Source: Beijerinckiaceae bacterium (GTDB lineage Bacteria > Pseudomonadota > Alphaproteobacteria > Rhizobiales > Beijerinckiaceae). Taken from it: a stretch of 11,568 bases of DNA. Shown here one piece after another: positions 6,707-11,568 of this stretch (its first letter is position 1; every line of letters begins with the position of its first letter). Under the pieces are notes generated by a model. That model saw nothing but the letters and a program-made list of their open reading frames with translations. It searched no databases and had not been told where the DNA came from. The stretch spans positions 1 through 11,568 of the forward strand of contig CANGOK010000083.1 in NCBI GenBank assembly GCA_947455285.1. The letters run 5' to 3'. The position numbers and the translations under genes were made by a program.

Positions 6707-6913
6707 AGCGTGGCGGAGCAGTCACGGTGTCACAGGCGCCGCAACCGTCGGGCCGGGGACTGATGGCGGTCATGTCAGGGTTCACAGGGATTTGGTGGGG
6801 CTGCGCCCACTAGCGGACAATTCTGGGTTAGGCTATTCTGTAACGAGTTGCGCCGAATTTTTCGGTAGGTGCGTGGTCGCCGCAGAGCGATGGACCAGGG
6901 GAGCAGGGCGGGC

Positions 6914-8107
6914 ATGTTGAAATCAACTCAGGCAATTCTTCTTGGCGCAGTGGCCGCCATCGCTGTTTCGGCGACGGCCAGCGCCCAGACGATCAAGATT
7001 GGCGTCGTCAATTCCTATTCCGGCTTCCTCGCCCAGCAGGGCGATGAGATGGAAAAGGGAATGGATCTCTACATCAAGACGCATCAAGCCAATCTCCCGC
7101 CGGGCGTGAAGATCGAACTGGTTCGCCGTGACGACGGCGCAAATCCTGAAACCGGCAAGCGCGTCGCGCAGGAGCTCATCACCCGCGAACGTGTGCAGTT
7201 GCTGTTTGGCATCGTCGCGTCGCCCGTGGGCGCTGCCGTCGCGCCGCTGGCTGGCGAAGCGAAAGTGCCGCTGGTGCTCACCAATGCGGCGGGCTCCGCC
7301 ATCACCCGTATTTCGCCCTATGTTGTGCGCACCTCCTTCACCCAGTGGCAGTTCGCCGTCCCTATGGGGCAGTGGTCGGCCAAGCAGGGCTGGAAGACGG
7401 CCATCACCGCCGTCAGCGACTTCATCCCCGGCCATGACGCGGAGGCGGCCTTCACGCAGGGCTTCACCGAGGGCGGCGGCAAGGTGCTGAGCGCGTTGCG
7501 TTTCCCCCCGGCCAATCCTGACTTCGCGCCCTTCGTGCAGCGCATCAAGGACGCCAAGCCTGACGTCGCCTTCCTCTGGGTGCCCGCTGGCGCGCAGGCT
7601 TCGGGCATGCTGAAGGCGATCCGCGATCTTGGCGTACGCACCGCCGGCACGAAGATCGTCGCGACCCAGGATCTGGTTCCTGATGAAGAGCTCGCCAACA
7701 TTGGCGAAGTGGGCGATGGCGTCATCAGCGCCGGCAATTGGACCAGCTCGTCTGACCGCCCTGCCAACAAGGCTTTCCTTGCGGCTTGGGAGAAGGAATA
7801 TCAGGGCAAGGTCGTTGCTGACTTCCTGTCGGTCGATGCCTGGGACGGCATGGACATGGTCTTCGACCTGATCAACCAGACCAAGGGCAAGTTCACCGGC
7901 GAGGAGGCGATCAAGTATTTCTCCACCTGGAAGAGCGACAAGAGCCCTCGCGGCCCGATCTCCATCGATCCGGCTGAGCGCGAAATCGTTCAGAACGTCT
8001 ACATCCGTCGTTCTGAACTCAAGAACGGCAAGCTCATGAATACCGACATCGACACAATCCCGGATGTGAAGGATCCGTGGAAAGTGCTCAATCCGGCCAA
8101 GAAATAA
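6914..8107 (+). CDS. Branched-chain-amino-acid-type (HAAT family) periplasmic binding protein
   Basis: A 397-residue exported protein that delivers ligand to the LivHMGF importer encoded just downstream. The signal peptide MLKSTQAILLGAVAAIAVSA is followed by TASA and probable cleavage before QTIKIG. The mature part has the two-lobed type I fold: IKIGVVNSYSGFLAQQGDEM at the N-terminus, a GKRVAQELITRERVQLLFG helix-strand unit, an APLAGEAKVPLVLTNAAGS segment where ligand-contacting residues usually lie, and PDVAFLWVPAGAQASGMLKA in lobe 2. Near the end, GPISIDPAEREIVQNVYIRR is usual in family members tied to aromatic or organic acid uptake, so the ligand need not be an amino acid. ATG 6914 has AGGGGAG (6897-6903) 10 nt upstream and gives a clean signal peptide; GTG 6869 and ATG 6890 would add an arginine-rich extension. 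Confidence 0.92.
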   Translation: MLKSTQAILLGAVAAIAVSATASAQTIKIGVVNSYSGFLAQQGDEMEKGMDLYIKTHQANLPPGVKIELVRRDDGANPETGKRVAQELITRERVQLLFGIVASPVGAAVAPLAGEAKVPLVLTNAAGSAITRISPYVVRTSFTQWQFAVPMGQWSAKQGWKTAITAVSDFIPGHDAEAAFTQGFTEGGGKVLSALRFPPANPDFAPFVQRIKDAKPDVAFLWVPAGAQASGMLKAIRDLGVRTAGTKIVATQDLVPDEELANIGEVGDGVISAGNWTSSSDRPANKAFLAAWEKEYQGKVVADFLSVDAWDGMDMVFDLINQTKGKFTGEEAIKYFSTWKSDKSPRGPISIDPAEREIVQNVYIRRSELKNGKLMNTDIDTIPDVKDPWKVLNPAKK

Positions 8108-8114
8108 GATCAGC

Positions 8115-8139
8115 GACGCGGGGCCTCGGGTCCCGCGTC
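8115..8139 (+). other. Strong intercistronic stem-loop after the binding-protein gene
   Basis: GACGCGGGGCC (8115-8125) and GGTCCCGCGTC (8129-8139) form an 11-bp stem closed by a TCG triloop, with one G-U pair (8123/8131). It fills most of the 42-nt gap between the binding-protein stop and livH. No U tract follows (AACCTCCGCC), so a full intrinsic terminator is unlikely. Stem-loops in this position in other importer operons protect the upstream message from 3' exonucleases, or attenuate read-through, so that binding protein exceeds permease. That role is inferred here. Confidence 0.6.
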
Positions 8140-8149
8140 AACCTCCGCC

Positions 8150-9025
8150 ATGAGCGAATTTCTCTCCATCGCCATCAGCATCCTTTTCCATGGCCTCGCC
8201 ATGGCGATGGTGCTTTATCTCATCTCCGTCGGCCTCTCGGTGACGATGGGGCTCATGGGGTTCGTAAACCTTGCCCATGGCGCTTTCGCCATGGCCGGCG
8301 GCTATACCCTCGTCATCCTGATGAAGCAGCAGAATTTGCCTTTTGGCGTCGCGCTTATCGCTGCGATCGTCATCTGCGTGATTTTGAGCCTCATCCTTGA
8401 GCGTCTGCTTTATCGTCGCCTCTATGGTGGGGATGAACTCGATCAGGTGCTCATGACCATGGGCCTGATCTTCGCCTCGGTCGGCGCCGCCACCTATCTT
8501 TTCGGGCCGGTTTCCCAGTCGCTCGAGCCTCCTGCTGTTCTGCGCGGTCAGCTGAATTTTCTCGGTCGCGATTTTCCGACCTATCGCAGCTTTCTCATCC
8601 TTTGCGGCGCCTTGCTTGTCACAGCCTTGTGGCTCGGCCTTGAGCGGACGCGCTTTGGCGCACAGATCCGCGCTTCCGTCGACAATCTGCGCATGGCGCA
8701 AACGCTCGGCATCAATACGTCGCGACTTTTCACGGCGGCCTTCGCACTCGGCAGCGGCCTTGCGGCGCTTGGCGGCGGACTTGGCGCCGACTTCCTCAAT
8801 GTCGGTCCCAACTATGCGCTCGAATATCTCGTCTACTTCCTGATCGTCGTCGCTGTCGGTGGGCTTGGAAGCATTCGCGGACCCTTCGTCGCGGCGCTGA
8901 TCGTGGGCGTGAGCGATACGGCGTTTAAATATCTGGCGCCCCAATATGGGGCTTTCTTCATCTACGCGATCACCATGGCGATTTTGCTCTGGCGGCCTCG
9001 CGGCTTGTTTGGTCAATCCGCATGA
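8150..9025 (+). CDS. livH: Liv-type ABC importer permease, LivH family
   Basis: A 291-residue inner-membrane protein, close to the usual LivH length, with about eight hydrophobic segments. Family landmarks are LISVGLSVTMGLMGFVNLAHGAFAM near the N-terminus (about residues 24-48), VLMTMGLIFASVG (about 99-111), the cytoplasmic coupling stretch RASVDNLRMAQTLGINTSRL (about 174-193), GLAALGGGLGADF, and the C-terminal VVAVGGLGSIRGPFVAALIVG. It forms the transmembrane pore with LivM. ATG 8150 is preceded by a CCTCC-like sequence rather than a purine-rich Shine-Dalgarno, so initiation may be weak or depend on structure upstream. The last four bases overlap the start of livM (ATGA at 9022), which suggests translational coupling. 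Confidence 0.93.
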   Translation: MSEFLSIAISILFHGLAMAMVLYLISVGLSVTMGLMGFVNLAHGAFAMAGGYTLVILMKQQNLPFGVALIAAIVICVILSLILERLLYRRLYGGDELDQVLMTMGLIFASVGAATYLFGPVSQSLEPPAVLRGQLNFLGRDFPTYRSFLILCGALLVTALWLGLERTRFGAQIRASVDNLRMAQTLGINTSRLFTAAFALGSGLAALGGGLGADFLNVGPNYALEYLVYFLIVVAVGGLGSIRGPFVAALIVGVSDTAFKYLAPQYGAFFIYAITMAILLWRPRGLFGQSA

Positions 9026-10029
9026 CGGACCTCAGCTCTCGCGACCTTACGGGGGACCGCAAGGCGGTTGTTGACGCCTTTGCGCGTCGTCACCGCTTCA
9101 AATGGTATGAAGCCATTCCGTGGATCGCCGCCGCCGCCTGCTATTTTCTCTTTGAGAACTATCACGCTCTTGGCGCGCAGATTTTCGCGACGATCCTGTT
9201 CGCGTTGTCGCTTGATCTCCTGATCGGCTTTGCAGGCATTGTGACGCTCGGCCATGCCGCCTTCTTTGGCGTCGGGGCCTATGCAGCCGGCGTCATGGCT
9301 GCGAATGGCTGGCACGAGCCGTTCAGCGAGGTGCTCGTCGCAGCCGTGCTCGCCGCAGGTGTCGGCTTCGCCTCCGGGCTCATTGTTTTGCGAACCACAG
9401 GTCTGACGCTGTTGATGCAGACTTTGGTCGTCGCAGCCCTGCTTCAGGAGCTCGCCAATAAGTGGAGCTCTGTCACAGGCGGCTCGGATGGTCTGTTGGG
9501 CATGAAGATCGATCCGATCTTCGGCCTCTATCGCTTCGACCTCTTCGGCGACACAGCCTATGTCTACTGCCTTGCAGTGCTCTTCGTCGGCTGGCTGCTC
9601 GCACGCAACATCGTCTATTCGTCCTTCGGGCGTTCGCTCACGGGCATTCGCGAGAACACCAACCGCATGCACGCCATCGGCGCCCCGGTCGATCGCCGCA
9701 AGATCGTCATCTACACGATTTCCGCAGCGCTGGCGGGCGTCTCGGGGGCCTTGATCGCGCAGACGACGGCTTTGGTCGGTCTGAATACGCTGGCGCTGAG
9801 CAAGTCGGGCGAGCTGATCATCATGCTCGTGATCGGCGGCATCGGGCGTCTCTACGGCGCCTTCATTGGCGTTCCCCTCTACATGATCGCGCAGGACCGC
9901 TTCTCCCAGATCGACCCGATTTACTGGTATTTCTGGATCGGTCTTTTCATGATTTTCGTGGTCGTATTCGCCCGTGGCGGGGTCCTCGGCGTATTCGAGC
10001 GTTTCCTCCAACGCCGCAGGAGCCGCTGA
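9022..10029 (+). CDS. livM: Liv-type ABC importer permease, LivM family
   Basis: A 335-residue inner-membrane partner of LivH. It has a long cytoplasmic N-terminus (about 35 residues, TDLSSRDLTGDRKAVVDAFA onwards), then hydrophobic segments. Landmarks are ALSLDLLIGFAGIVTLGHAAFFGVGAYAAG (the LivM GxxxLGHAAFFGxGAY signature), RTTGLTLLMQTLVVAALLQE, TGGSDGL, the cytoplasmic coupling loop FGRSLTGIRENTNRMHAIG, and VIGGIGRLYGAFIG near the C-terminus. The usual aromatic-rich last membrane segment (YWYFWIGLFMIFVVVF) follows. The start overlaps the livH stop by 4 nt and the stop overlaps the livG start by 1 nt. Confidence 0.93.
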   Translation: MTDLSSRDLTGDRKAVVDAFARRHRFKWYEAIPWIAAAACYFLFENYHALGAQIFATILFALSLDLLIGFAGIVTLGHAAFFGVGAYAAGVMAANGWHEPFSEVLVAAVLAAGVGFASGLIVLRTTGLTLLMQTLVVAALLQELANKWSSVTGGSDGLLGMKIDPIFGLYRFDLFGDTAYVYCLAVLFVGWLLARNIVYSSFGRSLTGIRENTNRMHAIGAPVDRRKIVIYTISAALAGVSGALIAQTTALVGLNTLALSKSGELIIMLVIGGIGRLYGAFIGVPLYMIAQDRFSQIDPIYWYFWIGLFMIFVVVFARGGVLGVFERFLQRRRSR

Positions 10030-10781
10030 TGTCCGCCCCGGCTCTTCAAACAAAATCATTGGTGAAGCGGTTTGGCGCGCTGGTCGTCTCCAATGACATC
10101 AACTTCACGCTTGAGCGCGGCGCGCGCCATGCGCTCATCGGGCCCAACGGCGCAGGCAAGACCAGCTTCGTCAATCTGGTGACGGGCGTGCTGACGCCAA
10201 GTTCTGGCGAGATCAGTCTGGCTGGCGAAAACATCACCGACCTGTCGCGCGCGCAGCGCGTCAAGCGCGGCCTTGTGCGCACATTCCAGATCAGCGCCCT
10301 CTTCAAGAAGCTGACGGTGCTAGAAAACGTCACGCTCGCCATCGCCGAGCGCGAGGGCGCCGCCAATGATCTGTGGCGTCCTGCGGGCCACCACCGGGCG
10401 ATCATCGAAGAGGCCTATGATCTTCTCGTGCCGCTCGGTCTCGCCGACGAGGCGCTGCGTCCGGTCACTGAACTCGCCTATGGCCGCCAGCGCATGATCG
10501 AAATTGCGATGGCTGTCGCTCTCAAGCCGAAGGTGCTGCTGCTCGACGAGCCCGCCGCTGGCGTCCCGCCGCGCGAAACCGGCGCCATCATCGAGACCAT
10601 CGAGAAGCTGCCCGGCGACATCGCCGTACTGTTCATCGAACATGACATGGAGCTCGTGTTCCGCGTCGCGCAGCGCATCACCGTGCTGGTGCAGGGAGCC
10701 GTGCTGGTCGAAGGCACGCCCGCCGAGATCGCGGATGATCCAAAGGTGCGTGAGGTTTACCTTGGGGAGAGCAAACACTGA
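10029..10781 (+). CDS. livG: Liv-type ABC importer ATP-binding protein, LivG family
   Basis: A 250-residue cytoplasmic ATPase that powers the LivHM pore. All nucleotide-binding motifs are present: Walker A GPNGAGKTS (38-46), the Q-loop glutamine in RTFQ (Q87), the signature LAYGRQR (149-155; LAYG-x-QR is normal for LivG, replacing LSGGQ), Walker B VLLLDEP (169-175) with E174 as the catalytic carboxylate, and the switch histidine in IEHD (H205). The LivG-specific insertion between the Q-loop and the signature is present. AGGAG (10018-10022) stands 6 nt before ATG 10029, which shares one base with the livM stop (TGATG). An open frame continues upstream to 9462 but lies inside livM and is not used. 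Confidence 0.95.
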   Translation: MSAPALQTKSLVKRFGALVVSNDINFTLERGARHALIGPNGAGKTSFVNLVTGVLTPSSGEISLAGENITDLSRAQRVKRGLVRTFQISALFKKLTVLENVTLAIAEREGAANDLWRPAGHHRAIIEEAYDLLVPLGLADEALRPVTELAYGRQRMIEIAMAVALKPKVLLLDEPAAGVPPRETGAIIETIEKLPGDIAVLFIEHDMELVFRVAQRITVLVQGAVLVEGTPAEIADDPKVREVYLGESKH

Positions 10782-11497
10782 TGAGCGCCCCTAACGAAGG
10801 CCTTGTGCTAACCAACGTGCGGGCAGGCTATGGCGAAACCGTCGTCATTGATGAAATCTCGCTCAACCTTCGGCCGGGCGCCACGATGGCGCTGCTTGGT
10901 CGCAATGGCGTGGGCAAGACGACGCTCTTTTCCACCATCATGGGTCACACCACCATGCATGGTGGCTCCATTCGGCTCAATGGCGTCGAAATCAGCAAGC
11001 TCCCGCCCTATCGGCGCGCACTCATGGGGCTCGCCCTGGTGCCGCAGGAGCGCGAGATCTTCAAATCTCTCACGGTTGAAGAAAACCTCATCGTCGCCGA
11101 GCGCCCCGGTCGCTGGACCTTGCAGCGCGTTTACGATTTCTTCCCCTCGCTCGGAGGGCGCCGCAAGAACCGTGGCGATCAGCTTTCGGGCGGTGAGCAG
11201 CAGATGCTCGCCATCGGCCGCGCGCTCATGGGCAACCCGGCTTTCGTCCTGATGGACGAACCGATGGAAGGCCTCGCCCCCGTCATCGTCGATGCGGTGC
11301 TGGATGGTCTCGAGCGGCTGAAAAAAGAAGGCGACACCGCCCTGATGCTCGTCGAGCAGCACGCTCGCCTCGCGCTTGATTTCGCCGATGAGACGATTGT
11401 GCTCGATCGCGGGCGCATCGTGTTTTCTGGGCCCAGCAGCACGCTTGCCGCTGAGCCCGAGAAAATGTCCGCTCTGCTGGGCGTGGCGGGGCGCTAA
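10781..11497 (+). CDS. livF: Liv-type ABC importer ATP-binding protein, LivF family
   Basis: The 238-residue second ATPase of the importer, pairing with LivG. Motifs are Walker A GRNGVGKT (40-47), Q-loop VPQE (Q89), the canonical signature LSGGEQQ (135-141), Walker B FVLMDEP (155-161) with E160, the LivF hallmark EGLAP (163-167), and switch histidine VEQH (H194). LivF proteins end soon after the switch region, as here. The start overlaps the livG stop by one base (TGATG), with GGGGAGA (10764-10770) 10 nt upstream. It closes the importer operon. A 6-bp inverted repeat, GGGCGC and GCGCCC, brackets the TAA stop at 11495-11497. Confidence 0.95.
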   Translation: MSAPNEGLVLTNVRAGYGETVVIDEISLNLRPGATMALLGRNGVGKTTLFSTIMGHTTMHGGSIRLNGVEISKLPPYRRALMGLALVPQEREIFKSLTVEENLIVAERPGRWTLQRVYDFFPSLGGRRKNRGDQLSGGEQQMLAIGRALMGNPAFVLMDEPMEGLAPVIVDAVLDGLERLKKEGDTALMLVEQHARLALDFADETIVLDRGRIVFSGPSSTLAAEPEKMSALLGVAGR

Positions 11498-11503
11498 GCG
11501 CCC

Positions 11504-11568
11504 TCAGCCTCCCATCGCCGTCGCGATGATCTTATCTGCATCCGGCGCCGCATCGCCCGCGAAGGCGA
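11504..11568 (-). CDS. Possible C-terminal fragment of an unidentified minus-strand gene
   Basis: Reading inward from the right edge on the minus strand gives an open frame of 20 codons ending ...PDADKIIATAMGG and a TGA at 11504-11506. The codons mostly end in G or C, as in the real genes of the window, and an alanine-rich amphipathic tail is plausible for a protein end. If it is real, the gene is convergent with livF with a 6-nt gap. Twenty codons without a stop is weak evidence by itself in GC-rich DNA, and the family is not recognisable. Confidence 0.38.
   Translation of the reverse strand, partial: AFAGDAAPDADKIIATAMGG

Larger units (their letters stand above)
6623..6913. other. Divergent intergenic regulatory region (291 nt)
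   Basis: This gap separates the minus-strand monooxygenase from the plus-strand Liv-type operon, so it must hold both promoters. For the minus strand, TTTGCA (complement of 6701-6706) and TATCAT (complement of 6679-6684) are separated by 16 bp. For the plus strand no convincing -35/-10 pair was found. Small repeats near the plus-strand side are a direct repeat of ATTCTG at 6820-6825 and 6835-6840, a dyad GTTA (6827-6830) with TAAC (6841-6844), and a dyad GTGGG (6795-6799) with CCCAC (6806-6810). No credible small gene was recognised. The stretch 6869-6913 can be read in frame as an N-terminal extension of the binding protein, but is judged untranslated. Confidence 0.5.

Noticed and set aside
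6781..6850. Promoter hexamers for the Liv-type operon (TTCACA at 6781, TATTCT at 6834)
   Set aside because: TTCACA has no -10 at a suitable distance, and TATTCT has only a weak partner (CGGACA) at 14 bp. No pairing was good enough to claim.
8138..10059. Two long minus-strand open frames (8138-9016 and 9013-10059)
   Set aside because: They mirror livH and livM in antisense. Their translations are strongly charged and rich in Asp, Glu, Arg, His and Ala with no domain motifs, which is usual for antisense frames of GC-rich membrane-protein genes.
9462..10781. A 439-residue open frame that extends LivG upstream
   Set aside because: The extra 189 residues lie inside livM in another frame, are rich in Arg, His and Ser and resemble no family. 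LivG begins at ATG 10029 with a good ribosome site and normal family length.
11489..11503. GGGCGC-TAA-GCGCCC hairpin at the end of livF as a terminator
   Set aside because: The stem is only 6 bp with the stop codon as loop, and no U tract follows on either strand. It may be simple GC-rich coincidence, so it is not listed as a feature.
1..11568. Defence systems, toxin-antitoxin pairs, mobile elements, CRISPR arrays, tRNAs or riboswitches
   Set aside because: I looked on both strands and found no repeat-spacer pattern, terminal inverted repeats, transposase or integrase motifs, tRNA cloverleaf or recognisable aptamer.

Overview
The window carries one contiguous catabolic and uptake locus. The base composition (GC-rich, estimated by eye), GC-ending codons, short overlaps between genes and the types of importer fit an alphaproteobacterium, probably Hyphomicrobiales. 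That placement is inference, because no rRNA or other marker gene is present. There are nine complete genes, the tail of a tenth at the left edge and a possible tail of an eleventh at the right edge. No mobile element, CRISPR array, tRNA or prophage gene was seen.

Left block, plus strand, 2-5500: the last 24 codons of a probable molybdenum hydroxylase large subunit (xanthine dehydrogenase/CoxL type); an NtaA/SnaA/DszA-type FMN-dependent monooxygenase 8 nt behind it; a 139-nt gap with a good sigma70-like promoter candidate and a 10-bp palindrome; a muconate-lactonizing-type enolase-superfamily enzyme starting at TTG; a periplasmic binding protein; and a fused two-domain ABC permease of the FbpB/PotB class. 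No ATPase for this second importer lies in the window. A strong stem-loop (5476-5509) separates this block from the convergent next gene.

Middle, minus strand, 5516-6622: a second luciferase-like FMN-dependent monooxygenase, of the SfnG/SsuD/RutA-like group. It is divergent from the right block across a 291-nt regulatory region.

Right block, plus strand, 6914-11497: a complete branched-chain-amino-acid-type (HAAT) importer in the order binding protein, LivH, LivM, LivG, LivF. The last three junctions overlap by 1-4 nt. An 11-bp stem-loop sits between the binding-protein gene and livH, where it could set the ratio of binding protein to membrane components.

Together, two importers feed two oxygenases that need reduced flavin, an enolase-superfamily isomerase or lyase, and probably a molybdenum hydroxylase. 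This reads as a pathway for an imported organic compound. An N-heterocycle or an organosulfur/organonitrogen compound is the best guess from the enzyme families. The substrate cannot be read from the sequence. The individual families are all known; the novelty, if any, lies in their combination.
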